A DNA stretch of 64,000 nucleotides from Panicum virgatum (taxonomy: Eukaryota > Streptophyta > Magnoliopsida > Poales > Poaceae): contig NC_053141.1 in the NCBI RefSeq assembly GCF_016808335.1, forward strand, positions 26,464,261 to 26,528,260, in the 5' to 3' direction. Shown here piece by piece: positions 33,343 to 45,520 of the stretch. Numbering within the stretch: position 1 is the stretch's first letter; each line of letters begins with the position of its first letter. The position numbers and the translations under genes were made by a program. A model generated the notes under the pieces. The model saw only the letters and a program-made list of their open reading frames with translations, did not search any database and had not been told where the DNA came from.

Positions 33343-34671
33343 TGTTATCTCCATAAATTAACAGGGTTAATTAATGGGCCGAGAGCAAGTTGGGCTTAGT
33401 GCGGAAATTAAAGAAGGCTTGTGAATCGGCTGTGTTACCACCAGAATTTGGTCGAGAAGGATATGGGCCGAAGCTACCGATGGGCCTATACAGATTGTCC
33501 AGGGAAGAGGCGATTGTGGTCCATGCCAACAGCCAATGGGCTCTTCTTATCTGTGTGCGTCGGGAGCCGATGGGCTCTCTTTATCTGTAATCATTAGAGA
33601 TAGATGAGTTTTTGTATTGGACTAGGTTTTGTTTAACTTGGTCGTCAAGTCTACAAGACTATAAATATGTACCCTATGACATTCGTAAAAGAAGAATGTC
33701 ATCACGTCTCGCAACAACAATTCTCAGCGCACTGCCACCCCTAATCCTAGGGTTTCATCCAAGTAAGCGCCATGCTGCCCTGATCACTTCTTGCGATCAG
33801 GGCAGCATTGTTCATGCTTTTACCTTGGTATTACTCATACTGAAGCGTTTTTTATGGCGAGTAGTGCTAGTTATCCTGATGTTCGTAGCATGACCTTTAG
33901 TAGAATTATCATGCTCTTGTTGTTTATCATCTACGAATATCGTGTTATCTCTGCGTGATCATGTATTAATCTTACGCTAATTCTCGTTGCATAGAGTTAG
34001 TCGCGTAGAGATAACACCCTGCTTCTTTTCTATCTAGTAGATCTAATCTGTTATGGTTTGTTCTTATACTTAAGAATCGGCTTAATATCTGCTAGGTTAG
34101 GCCTTGCAAACGGGTTGGATGATCCGGCGACGTATTAGATGCTTTGCCTTGATCTTAATAGGGATTGATCCGGGAATCGGCTTTCGCTTATTCTTAGGCC
34201 TCTATTCTGGTTAAGGTTTGGTTATCTATTATGCTCGTTAGGCCTAACTACGTGTAGGATGTTCCGATCCAGCAGTGAAGCTTTTACCGTCGTGGATTGG
34301 ATTAGCTAGATCTAATTGAAGTAGTTTTTACAATTATTTGCTTTATCTATTAATACCCGGATATGCAGATCTGATCTGACACCGGGACTCAATCGGCTCT
34401 TTAAAGTCGATGCAAGAGTCGTCCCGGGGAGCCGACCACGGCTCGGACTAATGTTTACACGTGTTTGTGCATGCAGGCAAATCGTCGAAAGCACGTTCGC
34501 ACCTTCCTGATCGGGTATAGGTCAGGTGGCACGCCCTGCATCTCCGAAAGCGTTGGCGTGTGCCAGGATATGGGCCGTTGACCGAGGGACTAGTGCCAGC
34601 CAGCACCCCGGCAGCCTCCTGGCTCTTCGTGTTGCCTGTCGCTACTCGCCAATGGGTTTTGACCGACAACA
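33343..34671 (+). repeat. 3' LTR of the outer Tat element
   Basis: It is 1329 bp and the same length as the 5' LTR. The polypurine tract lies directly before it and the AAGGC target copy directly after it. Confidence 0.93.
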
Positions 34672-34676
34672 AAGGC

Positions 34677-36120
34677 TCTCCCCAATATTTCTCCTCTTGT
34701 CTCCCAATCTGACTCCGTGCTCATGACGGAGGTGGCATTCTCCAGCGGCTGTCTTTGGTCCTGGGGGCGGCAGGGGTACGCTGTGTGGGTCAGGGGCGGC
34801 CGAATCCGCTCCCTCGATAGAGTTAGGGTTGTATTGCTGGCAGGGCATGGGCGCTCGCCTAGATCCACTTTGTCCCAAACTTATCTCGCCTTGAACCTCA
34901 CCTTTGCCAACCTTGCGTCACCCTCGGTGATGGGAGGCCATATGAAAGGAATCGGTGCTCATAGTCTAAGAGGAGGAGGGGTGCATTAGGCAAACTTAAA
35001 TCTTTAACCTATGGCTCCAACTAGGATTGCACAAAACACAAACTAGACCATACTATCTAGATGTACAACTATGGTTCAACTAGTGAGAAACCCTCACCTC
35101 GAAACAAGTTTTGCAACCTATAGCTAATCCTAGCTTGATGCTACTCCGAGAAAGTAAAGGCACAAAAGATTATAAGTATGAAATTTGGAAAAGTAAATAG
35201 GAGGGGATGAGGGGAAGCAACTCAAGGATTTATCATGTTGTATCGATAGGTACTTAGCCACCTCAAGTCCACATTGTTGAAGCACTCAATAAGAGTATTT
35301 CTTCCCGCCTACCAAGTATCTTTCAAGAACATCCTTGACTTGCCACAAAAGCTATGCCACGAAGGCTGACGCCTAGTCCCCAATCACCTTGATACCGCTT
35401 TCAAGTAAGGAGCTTCTCCATGAAGGATGGGTTCTTCACGTCCCCCGCCCACGATCTTCGACGCTGGTTGTTGATGGCCATTATTTCATATTTTGACCGT
35501 CAACTTCTCAGGAATAAATTGAGCTTTATACTATGTTCCATTCATATTTTATTTAATTCTAACGAGTTCCACAAGTTTTGGATGAGTTCTGATTTTGGGA
35601 GAACATGTGCCAAAATTGGATGAAACTGGGTGAAAACTCAGGCCGATCGGCCTAACCTAGGCCGACCTGGCACCTCCACACACATGATTGCATCTTTGAT
35701 CCAGGGGTAATGTGACACGTTTACAATGCCTCTGAGTCAAGGATTGAAGGTCGGTTCTATCAAATCGACCGAAAGGATTGTACATGGATCAAAGGACCCA
35801 CAACTCTGCGCAAACTCAAGTGCAAGTCGGTGATCCAGCACCCCAGCGTAATCACAACCACATAAAGACGCAACATCGGTGGAACGGAGGGCCGAAACAT
35901 GCCAGTGGCAGACCGCCCGGCCTACCCCAGGCCGTTCAGTCTACCACAACACTGTGTCAAGACGAAGCAACTGTCAACCGCCTCCGGGAGCAGATCAGAG
36001 GCACTGTCCAAAGGTCGGTGGCCACATGGCAGGATCCCCAGGCCGGCCGGCCCCACTTTGAAGTGGCTCAACCTTAGGCTTAGCGTGGATGTTAAGCATA
36101 CCGACTACACTTGCTTGCAA
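34677..36120 (+). repeat. Tandem duplication, copy 2, right piece
   Basis: The piece runs from CTCCCCAATATTTCTCC to ACACTTGCTTGCAA and is colinear with 13312-14732. At 35870-35900 a stretch of about 25-30 bp differs from copy 1. Beyond 36120 the two copies have different neighbours. Confidence 0.75.
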
Positions 36121-36360
36121 CTGACGCACCTGTCATTACCGACCCTAGAGCACTATAAATAGGCAGCCCATCCTCACTCGAAGACACACACCAAAGGAGC
36201 TCTTCTCTCTTCACTTTCTAGAGTAAGTTAGTAATTTTGGGAGTTAGAATTGAGTTGAGCTTGTCTCGAGATTCCGGAGTCATCGGAAGTCTGGTATAGC
36301 TCTTGTATCTTTATTTTGACTTTATCAATATAAGTTATCTTCTTTACTTTTCTGAGTCAT
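34956..36360 (+). mobile_element. Copia-type LTR-like sequence, plus strand
   Basis: It begins near TGCTCATAGTCTAAGAGG, resembling the start of SIRE-type LTRs in grasses. It has a TATA box CTATAAAT at 36153-36160 and an AT-rich termination-like stretch at 36300-36360 (TTTATTTTGACTTTATCAAT). No internal domain or second LTR is seen, so this is a solo or broken LTR. The call rests on general resemblance. Confidence 0.35.
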
Positions 36361-36899
36361 CTTTACTTTTTGCATTCATTTTATCTTTCCAACTATGAGT
36401 ATTAAGCTTGTGCGTGGAAGTAAGTTTTCATTTAGCATGAGGCTAAGTTAGCTCTCTCATTTTCGAGATCTTATCTTATGGGTTCTCACCAGACTAGAGG
36501 GCTCAAGTTAGTTCTCTAGGTTGAGCGGGATTTCTCTTGAAGACCTCAAGAGAAATCCTAGCACCGAGTATGGACGTGGTGTCTGAGCTCAGTGTTAACT
36601 AGAAAGTGTGTTCCACCCCCACAGTACCGCTGTGGTAGGAGGCAGGTGGTGACAGCCATGTCCGTCCTTTGTAGTCCACCACGTTTGGGTACTTTCATAG
36701 CAGTAGTAGTCGACTGACATTAGACTCCCTTCTCATCCCAGTCTGAGTCCTTCTCTGAGGTCACCGAAGTAAGCATTGGTTTCTCGATGACTAGTTTGAA
36801 GTTTAGTCTGATCTAGAGAGGCTAGCTCGATAGTTCATAAGTGTATCAGGTTTATTTTCTCGCTCGTTGTCCTCCCAGCTGCTACCTCTCTAAGGAGTT

Positions 36900-38060
36900 G
36901 AGCCTCCCGTGTGTCATACGGTCATTGTCTGGCCACTTATCTTACCCTTTTATCTGGCTTACCCTCATCGAGTTAGTCGGTTGATTTAAACCAGTACGGT
37001 TGTCATTCGATTCACGATATTCTTTACCTGGCTTCCCTGAGGAAAATTACGGTACCTTGAAATACTCCAAGGTGAAGTGCTACAGTGGTGATTAACATTC
37101 TATTGGTCATAAGAAATGCCAACACTGGTCCACAACAAGCTAGAGGGTCGAAGACTTGTCGGTGACTCTCCAAGACTCCAAAGGTCTGACTCACTGAGAT
37201 AAAAGTTTGGTTCACTCTATAACCAGCAACACCTTGTTCTCTCACTCTCTAAAGAGGTAACCTAGCATTAACACTCTCAAAGAATGTGTTAAGGCCTAAG
37301 GATGTGATCAAGTGGCACTCTATAGTGGCTTGGAGGTCTTCTTTGAGGTGTATGTAGCTTCTCTGAATTCCAACTTCAAATAACCCGGAGTGAGACATTT
37401 ATATAGGCTAGAGGGCAGCACATAACCGTTACTAGCTGTTTTGCTAAAACGAAGAGCGCGTTGGTTAAACCAGTCGCTACCGTAGGTTTAATAGTCACAC
37501 TAAACCTGCTACTAGCCGTTGCACTGACCTTGAACTCCAACTGCCCACATCTGCTGACATTATTGCACCACTGCTTGCATCTATCGACACCCGTTGGTTT
37601 AACCGATCTTGAAGACTTTGTCCCTCGACCTCAGCTGCTACTTGACATCCTCTCTGATTAATGCCAGCACCATTGCACTGAAGCCTTTTCATGCACCACC
37701 AGTTTAACTGGTGTTGCTTAGTTTTCTTCACTTGATTGCTGTTACAACTCCTGCATGCACCGACCCATTCATTTTTAAGGTTGTTGGTTTAACCGGTCGC
37801 CAGATTTTTGCTACATTTGTCCAACTGGTCTCGGCTGTTCTTTGGACACCTTAAATATATTCTCTCTGAATTTTCACTATGATTTGAACACCTTGACAAT
37901 GATTTGGACATCTTTGGTGTGGTGTGGATTAGATCCTTGGGACCTAGAAATTCTACAAGTATGAGCTCACAAACATTGTTAGTCTAATTGATTATGTTGT
38001 CACTTGATCACTAAAATCATATACTATAGTCTAATGGGGTCATGTTTCTTATAGGCTAGC
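36900..38060 (-). mobile_element. SIRE/Copia-like LTR remnant, minus strand
   Basis: On the minus strand a TATA box TATATAAA (37398-37405) is followed by a leader-like stretch, and repeated GGTTTAACC-type motifs lie upstream (37440-37800). The end near 38060 (TAAGAAACATGACCCC on the minus strand) resembles segments common next to grass Copia elements. There is no coding region. Ends and family are uncertain. Confidence 0.35.
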
Positions 38061-38894
38061 ACACCGGTGCCGTCACAGGGCTGCCGTTGGGCTGCGGCTT
38101 GCTGTGCTGGAGATCATGTCACAGGTGGGGGCGTACGTTGCTGTCGTGGCCATCGGACCACTCTCCGGTGTGGCGCGACCTCCATTATTATTGACCCTGG
38201 TAGCGATATCACCATCGTTTCTTGCTGGGGAGTGGTGGTGCTGGGCAGGTGTTTCTTGGAGAAAACCATTCCCTGTATTGTGTGACAAAGGTGGCACTTT
38301 TGGACGTCGTTTCCTTCTGAGGCATAATTGTGGTGTCGCCTAAGAACCACGAGTGGATCTCCTGGTGTTCTAGTTTCCGGATAAGGCGGTGATGTCGTCT
38401 TCAATGTCTTTCTCTTCTTAAAGCGTCTCCTGTGTGTTTGAGAAACAATTGTAGACTAAGATGATTTTTCAAACAAAATGATATAATGGATTAAATTTTT
38501 TTCAAGTTTACAGTAAAACCCCATAATCTTCATCTAAATTACCCACCCACGCCACTATGAAAATGATATAAAGTAAAACCCCAAATTTGCACCAAAACTC
38601 CATGGAAATTACCAAGATGTGTTCATTATAAAAAAAGAATCTCTAAATGCATCTATATAAGCTAATAAGTTATCCAATTGTCTCATCGTCAATATAGAAA
38701 AACTGACTAAAGGCATGCATGCATGGTGTGTGTCATCATTAATTTCTCTATGTATACAAGTACGGACCGTGGAATCAACTTATCCTTTCAATGTCAAATA
38801 GAGAGCTCAATCACTTTTCAGCTAAATATACATGTGAAGCACAATAAGGGCGCAATACAAAAGGGAAAGTTGTGAATAGGTATGGAAAATTATA
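38061..38894. other. Unassigned stretch
   Basis: The first 400 bp are moderately GC-rich with short open frames on both strands, none of which I recognise. The rest is AT-rich. I see no gene. Confidence 0.5.
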
Positions 38895-39036
38895 CTCCCT
38901 GGTTTCAAATTGTAGGCCGTTTTGGCAAATTTAGATCCATAGATTTTGTGCATAAAGACACAAATGTACATCTAGGTGAATGGCAAAATCAATGTAACTA
39001 GATTTGTCAAAATGAATACAATTTGGAACTGATAGA
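38895..39036. mobile_element. Stowaway-like MITE, decayed
   Basis: The left end is CTCCCTGGTTTCAAATTGTA and the right side reads TACAATTTGGAACTGATAGA, imperfect inverted repeats of the CTCCCTCCGTTTCAAATT type. TA dinucleotides flank both ends. Confidence 0.6.
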
Positions 39037-39478
39037 TACAAAGTAAAGGGTAACTAAAGTCTAGTATTAGTCATGAATTTGTAAGCCTTATTTTTCTTCA
39101 AATTTTGAGCATACGAGCATACACTGCAAGATAAGAGGCCTTTAGTACCGGTCGGGAACCCCCGGTTTGTACCGGTTTCTCGACCGGTACCGCCCCATCG
39201 GTACTAAACGCGCCTGCATTTAGTACCGGCCGGGCTCATCGGTACACCGGTACTAAGTGTTATTTTGGTTTGTTCCTTTTAATTATGTTTCTCCTCTTAT
39301 CATTTTAGTTTTAGTTAATTAGTATTCATATTTCGTAGCTATTTGCGTATTTGCATTCGTATCTAGCATTCATAGATATTGTTCGTGCAAAACAAAAGCA
39401 ATTATATATACATATTATATTGATATACACTTCATTAATTACAAGTACTTCTACTAGTAATTTGGAGTACAAAAATAT

Positions 39479-39898
39479 TTACAAGTAGCCATAATGATTA
39501 GTTTTTTCCGACAAGTATCCAAAAAAAAGAATAATACTAGCCGTCGTCGTTGTCGCCCCGCGGTTGTTTCTATCAAGTCGACCCACGCTTATCCTTTGAT
39601 CTGAATAAAATTCTCCTTTTCGATTTATGACCTCATCTAGCAGGAATCCACAGAGTAATTCTTGAATTGCCCTTATTCTTTCCGGTTCGATGAGGTCCCC
39701 CTTCATACACCAAATCTGTCAAGTGCAAACACCAAAATTTTCTATTAGTACCTGCATGGAATTAAATGAAAGAAATTGTTATATATTAATGTAACACGTA
39801 CATCGAATTGTTGTTGTGTCATCCTCTTGGTGGAGGAGCAAAAAGATTGTATGTGCTCACATACATAGTAACCACATAGGTTGATTCCTTTCTTCTGT
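39479..39898 (-). pseudogene. C-terminal exons of a CACTA-encoded Ulp1-like (C48) cysteine peptidase
   Basis: Two exons are inferred, 39898-39802 and 39715-39479, joined across a GT/AG intron in phase. The first reads KKGINLCGYYVCEHI, the catalytic cysteine block of Ulp1-like peptidases carried by many grass CACTA elements. The second reads MTQQQFD joined to IWCMKGDLIEPERIRAIQEL and LLDEVINRKGEFY, the usual tail. The upstream His and Asp parts of the domain are missing: the next sequence is a proline/serine/arginine-rich GC-rich block. This is a deletion remnant. Confidence 0.7.
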
Positions 39899-39957
39899 CT
39901 GAAACACTATATATAGATGTGGGTTATGAAATATTCATAATGTTTAATGAAATCACA

Positions 39958-40553
39958 TTAGATGCGCGATATGTATCCGTACCGGTGTGCTGATGTCACC
40001 TGAGGGCTTACGCGCGCGACGCTCGGCGTGGTGGCGGGTGGTGGCGCGGATCGAGCGAGCCGGAGGCGGGGGCGTGTGCGGGATGAGGACGGCGCGGCGG
40101 CCGGCCAATGGCGCGGATGTGGAGGCAGAGGTGCACGCGGACGGGGAGGGCGCGGCGGCCGGGGCGATGGCGACGAGGACAGCAGTCGGGGGCGACAAGC
40201 GCACGAGCCCGGCGGGGAGCGACGGCGGATCCGGTGCGCCGAGGCGATGCCTACACGGGAGGACGAGGGCAGTGCCGAGGAGGCCTGGGTGCGGACATCG
40301 AGGAGGCCGGGGGGCGGCGGCGGTGGCGGGATGGAGGCGGCGGATCCGGGCCACCGAGGTGCGGCGGACCAACGGCGCCGAGGAAGAGGCGGACCAAACG
40401 GCGCCGAGGAGGAGTGGCGCGGAGGCGGAGCGACGGCAACGGCGCGGAGGAGCGGCGGTGCAGACGACAATGGCGAGGAGGAGTGGCGGCGCAGCGGGCG
40501 ACAAGAACGACGAACTGGATATCGAAATCCCCAAGTGTTGGTATATATAGAGT
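39958..40553 (-). other. GC-rich leader or exon with its own TATA box inside the CACTA element
   Basis: On the minus strand a TATA box CTATATATAC (40541-40550) is followed by a very GC-rich open stretch (MSSAPPLLRAVAVAPPPRHS onward). It ends in a possible splice donor (SPQ followed by GTGACA). Composition is extreme and the peptide is low-complexity, so I do not claim a protein. TAGTACCGG repeats at 40560-40665 lie just upstream, the layout seen at the true right end of the element. Confidence 0.45.
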
Positions 40554-41109
40554 TGCCAGTTTAGTACCGGGCCGTGTCTACGACCGGTACTAAATCGGCC
40601 GATCTGGCGGGAAATTTTCATTGTGGCCATTTAGTATCGGGCACTGACACGACCCGGTACTAAAGAGCCAAAAATGTTTTCTTTGCAGGTTGTTTTAAGT
40701 GTTGTTTATGTGTAATAAATTAATTATAAATACAAATATATGTTGTTTTCACCATGCAAAATTATATTTTTGTAGTTTAGGTCACTATGTTAAATTTCCA
40801 TGTTAGTTTTTTTACTAAATTCAAAATATTGACACTCAATTAATTATAGTTTTCAATTCATTTAACTTTATTTTAAATGCAATAAATTAAATAAAAGGAT
40901 GAAAAATAGAAATATTTACTGTTTATACACTTAATTTATCATATTGAGTCTAGTATTTCATCAATATGTGTTTCAAGTGTGTTTACATATAAGTTATTTC
41001 ATTGAAGTTGTTTCAAATATATTACATAAATTATTTGGTCGCATGAACATTAAAGTACAACATAATGATTACACATCATTGTTTAATAGAACATTGATAA
41101 CCTTTCTTT

Positions 41110-44100
41110 TTACGAATGATTACACATCTTTGGAAAACAGGATGCTGGGGTCAACATCGACAGAGAATGGAGGACAGTCACCAAAATGATCAAAGTCTTC
41201 TTACTTGTCCGAAATGTCTTCAACTCCAATGATTTTTCTTTTTCCTGGGAGAACATGTGGCGTTTTGGCTCATCATCAGATTTACCTTGATTTTTCTTAG
41301 TTTTGCTTGACGTGTCTTTCACATAGAACACCTGCGCGACATCCTTGGCGAGAACGAATGGTTCGTCTTTATATCCAATTTTTTTGAAGTCCACTATTGT
41401 CATCTCGTACAGGTCTGTTATTACACCGCCTCCTACTCGGTTCACCCATTGGCACCGAAACAAAGGAATCTTCAAAGGCCCATAGTCAAGCTCTCATATT
41501 TCCTCAATGACACCAAAGTAGCTGTCTTTATTCCCATCAATTCCTATTGCATCAATACGCACACCGCTATTTTGGTTTGTTCCCTTTTCGTCTTGGGCTC
41601 TTGTGTAAAATGTATATCCATTTATCTCGAACCCTTGGTATTGCATTACTGTGATCGATGGTCCCCTAGCCAGCCATTGAAGTTGTTCATCAATCGTTCT
41701 GTCACCCATGAGTTTTCGTCTGAGCCAAACAGCAAAGCTATCTATGTGATGATGTATAATCCAGGCCTCAGACTTCTGTGGATTTTCGGAACGTACAATA
41801 TTTATGTGCTCGTCCATATATGGAGCCACGAGAGTTGAATTATGTAAAACAGTGAAGTTTGCTTTGCGGATTTCACTTTCGGCATGACATGGGAACCCCA
41901 ATTGGACTTAGATCATCAATAAAGTCAACACAAAACTCAATGACCTCCTCTGTTCCATAGCCCTTAGCGATACATCCCACTGGGCGAGATCGGTTGCGGA
42001 CGTATTTCTTTAGGACTGCCATATACCTCTCGAAAGGGAACATATTGTGCAGAATACAGGGCCTAGAATGTTTATCTCTTTCACAATTTGAACCAGGAGA
42101 TGTGTCATAATATTAAAGAAATAAGGTGGAAACACCATTTCAAAGCTAACAAGACATTAGACCACGTCATTTTGTAGCTTTGTGAGCTTATTTGGATCGA
42201 TAGCCTTTTGTGAAATTTCATTAAGGAAGGCACATAGCTTAACAATCATCAATCTAACATTCTCTGGTAGAATACCCCTTAGGCAACCGGAAGCAATTGC
42301 GTCATTAGGACGTGGCAGTCATGAGACTTTAAGTTTGTGAACTTTTTCTCTTTCATATTTATTCTTCCTTGCATATTCGAGGAGTACCCAGACGGGACCT
42401 TCATACTGTTCAAGCAATCAAATCAAACTTTCCTTCTCCTCTTTGCTGAGAGTGTAACTAGCAGAGCGCAAGTAGTGTTGTCCTTTCTCTCTCTTTTCAG
42501 GTCGCAAGTCTTCTCATTGTTTCATTTCTTTTAGATCACGTCTTTCTTCTAAGGTATCTTTTGCCTGCCCATACGTACCCAGGAAACCTAGCAGGTTCAC
42601 GCAAAAAATTTTTGTCAAGTGCATCACATCAATTGCATTGCGTACCTCTAGAACTTCCCAGTAAGGTAGCTCCCACAATATTGACTTTTTCTTCCACATT
42701 GGAGCACGTCCACTTTCATCATTCGGAACTTGTTGGCTGCCACGACCCTTTCCAAACACTACACGAACATCCTTTATCATCGAGAAAACATGTTTTCCGT
42801 CACGGAACATAGGCTTAGCACGAGTTTCTGGTTCCCCTTTGAAATGCTTCCCTTTCTTTCTCAAGGGGTGGTTTAGGGGCAGGAATCGACGATGACCCAT
42901 ATATACGACCTTCCGACAATTTTTCAAATAAAAGCTATCAGTTTCATCAAGGCAATGGGTGCACACCTGGTACCCCTTATTCGACTAACCGAAGAGATTA
43001 CTAAGTGCAGGCCAATCATTGATGGTTACGAAAAGCAATGCTCGGAGGTCAAAATTCTCCTGTTTGTACTCATCCCACACACGTACACCTTCATTCTTCC
43101 ACAGCAGTAAAAGTTCATCAACCAACGGTCTTAGGTACACGTCAATGTCATTGCCAGGTTATTTCGGGCCTTGAATAAGCACCGGCATCATCATGAACTT
43201 CCGCTTCATGCATAGCCAAGGAGGAAGGTAAAACATACATAAGGTCACAGGCCATGTACTATGACTGCTGCCCCACTCACCGAAAGGATTCATTCCATCC
43301 GTACTTAAACCAAATCTTATGTTCCTTGGGTCTATATCAAAATCTAGAAATTCTCTATCCACATTTCTCCACTGGGACCCATCAGCGGGGTGTCTCAGCA
43401 TCTGATCTTGCTTACGCTCTTCTTTGTGCCACCGCATCAACTTAGTGTGGTCCTTGTTTCTGAAAAGGCACTTCAAACATGGTATTATTGGGAAATACTA
43501 CATCACCTTTGCAAGAACTTTTTTATTAACGGGCTCCCCATCGACATCACCAGGATCATTTTGCCTGATCTTATACCGTTTTGCGTCACAGACAGGACAA
43601 GCATCCAGTTTCTCATATTCATCACGATAGAGAATACAGTCGTTAGGACACATGTGAATTTTCTGAAACTCCAATCCAAGAGGGCAAACAACCTTCTTTG
43701 CTTTGTATGTTGTAGAGGGCAGTTCATTGCCCTCTAGAAACATGTTCTTTACGATTTCTAATAGCTCCTCAAATCTCTTATCAGTGACACCATTAGCTGC
43801 CTTCCACTACAGCATTTCAAGTGTCGTACCCAACTTTTTCAGTCCTTGCTTGCAATCTAGATACAATAATTTTTTGTGATCCTCCAACATCTTCACAAAC
43901 TTCTTTGACTCCTTCAAAGTTTCACTGTCTCTTTGTGAATCCACTAGAACCTGACCTAATTCGGCAGGTGGTTGGTCTTCTGCTGCATTTTCTCCGGCCT
44001 TGTCCATTTCTTCAGCATCGTCCATGGGTTCATCTTCAAAAGCTCCCGCTTCATATAAGTGAGCCCAGTCTGCAATATTATCATCATCATATCCTTCACC

Positions 44101-44346
44101 GTCTTGCATCACAACTCCAGGTTCACCGTGCTTGGTCCAAAGAGTATAGTTATCCATGAAACTCTTTTCATAAATGTGGGCGTGTAGAGTGATTCTTTTA
44201 GAGTATTATTTTTTTTGGCAAAGGCAGCATGGACAACACATGAAACCTTTCGATGACTTATGGGCCTCCGCCGCATCGAGAAAAGACTTTAAACCATTAA
44301 TCCACGCCATGGTGCAACGGTCGCCGTACATCCATTGTCGGTCCAT
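41110..44346 (-). pseudogene. CACTA transposase (TNP2/TNPD-like), decayed
   Basis: The frame starts at 44346 with MDRQWMYGDRCTMAWINGLK and KSFMDNYTLWTKHGEPG, the transposase-associated N-terminal domain, which has a frameshift in an A-rich run near 44215. An acidic linker (44157-43807) follows, then the TNP2 core: KVVCPLGLEFQKIHMCPNDC and EKLDACPVCDAKRYKI, then WRNVDREFLDFDIDPRNIRF and GLSTDGMNPFGEWGSSHSTW, then VCTHCLDETDSFYLKNCRKV and VRNAIDVMHLTKIFCVNLLG. Farther on lie DUF4218/DUF4216-like parts (ENVRLMIVKLCAFLNEI, WLARGPSITVMQYQGFEING, YGPLKIPLFRCQWV). Stops and frameshifts lie near 43800, 43490, 43155, 42965, 42510, 42160 and 41490. About 1000 codons, normal for the family. Confidence 0.88.
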
Positions 44347-44567
44347 CGATCTACAATTTTATATTAAGTAATAATATTATTTTACTTGTATTCATATCAT
44401 TTGGCACATAACATAATGAAATACATTTACCATTTCTGTGAATTTAACATTAAAATACAAAAGATTTGAATATCCATCACATAACATGCTTAAATTAAAA
44501 AACATAATAAATAAAAGTCCAAATTAATAAATATAGATTACACTACATGCTAGCTACCTAATACAAA

Positions 44568-44927
44568 CTACTCATCATGAGATCTTTTGACCGATGCCTC
44601 GTGAACTGCCTCACGAAGTCTTGACACTGAACGGTTATATTCTGCCAGCCCCAACTCTTCACGTCTTGCATTATATCGAGCCATCAACTCACGATCATCA
44701 TCAGTACCATGCAACTCGACGTTAAATTCACGATAAAATTTATGGCTTTCTTTGCCAAGGGAGAATATATGAAAAGTTTTCTTAATCAAACGATGAATAC
44801 AACCGCTAACAAGACCAATATGCTCTATAGGGTGGAACTCAAGCGAATGACCGGCGCGCTCCAATTGATTGCGTACCGCCACCCGAGCCGTAGCACGATG
44901 CTCAAAGGCATCATGTTGCAAAGGCAT
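44568..44927 (-). CDS. Hypothetical protein within the CACTA element
   Basis: An open frame of 119 codons starts at 44927 with MPLQHDAFEHRATARVAVRN and contains KKTFHIFSLGKESHKFYREF and ELMARYNARREELGLAEYN. It has charged, helical composition. It lies between the element promoter (45971) and the TNP2 start (44346), so it could be an upstream exon or a small element protein. I do not recognise a domain. Confidence 0.35.
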   Translation of the reverse strand: MPLQHDAFEHRATARVAVRNQLERAGHSLEFHPIEHIGLVSGCIHRLIKKTFHIFSLGKESHKFYREFNVELHGTDDDRELMARYNARREELGLAEYNRSVSRLREAVHEASVKRSHDE

Positions 44928-45165
44928 TTCTAAGAAGTAATATTAATAACAGGTCAATTATATGTCTCATTAAGAAACAAAACTAATTTCAGTACACTAA
45001 TCAAATAAATATAAAAAATTAATAAATTATTAGAATTAAAATAAAAACATAAATTGTAAACCATAATTGTTTTGACACTCTTCAGTTCAACGCGAACACA
45101 TCGTTCCATACCATAAGTGATGCGCAATCAATGTTCGCGGCTTTGTTTCAGGCTCACTTTCTCTA

Positions 45166-45520
45166 AAACCATCGAGAAAAAAAATGTTTGTTTCGAAACA
45201 TGTCTATGTCGTTAACCTTGACCCTGCAGTGATGACACTGGCATTCGGGGCTAGCAATGATATCCACGACCCAGTGCGGTACAATAGGACCCGATGAAGG
45301 AGTACGGCCTTGGTCCAGATAATTTCATTCTCAACTCGCTCAAAGGTGAGGATTTCATTATTGGGACCAAGACCGTACTCCTTCATCGCATCCTCATGTA
45401 TACCACACCGTATTGTGGATATCGATGCTAGCCCCGAATAGCAGTGTTTTCACCGCAAGATTAAGGTTAACGACATATTCATGATCCGAAACAAAGATTT
45501 TTTAAACTTCTCGATGGTTT
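45166..45520. repeat. Inverted repeat of about 165-bp arms in the CACTA 5' region
   Basis: The left arm (about 45166-45329) and right arm (about 45346-45520) are reverse complements at roughly 75-80 percent. Shared blocks are AAACCATCGAGAA, TATGTCGTTAACCTT, ATTCGGGGCTAGCA, GATATCCAC and CGATGAAGGAGTACGG. The loop is short. Transcription from the promoter at 45971 would give a long hairpin upstream of the transposase. Confidence 0.75.

Larger units (their letters stand above)
14792..34671 (+). mobile_element. Tat-lineage Ty3 retrotransposon with a nested element (outer element)
   Basis: Two LTRs of exactly 1329 bp (TGTTAT...GACAACA) bound a plus-strand gag-protease-RT-RNH-aRNH-INT region. The target duplication is GAGGC at 14787-14791 and AAGGC at 34672-34676, with one mismatch. 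A second element (21031-30341) is inserted between the reverse transcriptase/RNase H part and the second RNase H. The presence of two RNase H domains marks the Tat lineage. There are about 26 LTR differences in the first roughly 680 aligned bases by eye (near 4 percent), which suggests an insertion one to two million years ago at the usual grass rate. Many in-frame stops show that this copy is dead. Confidence 0.92.

Noticed and set aside
36900..38060. A complete SIRE retrotransposon
   Set aside because: No gag, pol or second LTR is present. Only LTR-like features on the minus strand can be supported.
39958..40630. 225-codon minus-strand frame as a host gene
   Set aside because: Composition is extremely GC-rich, all frames are open on both strands, and the block lies inside a CACTA element beside its subterminal repeats. 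It is better read as an element leader or exon.
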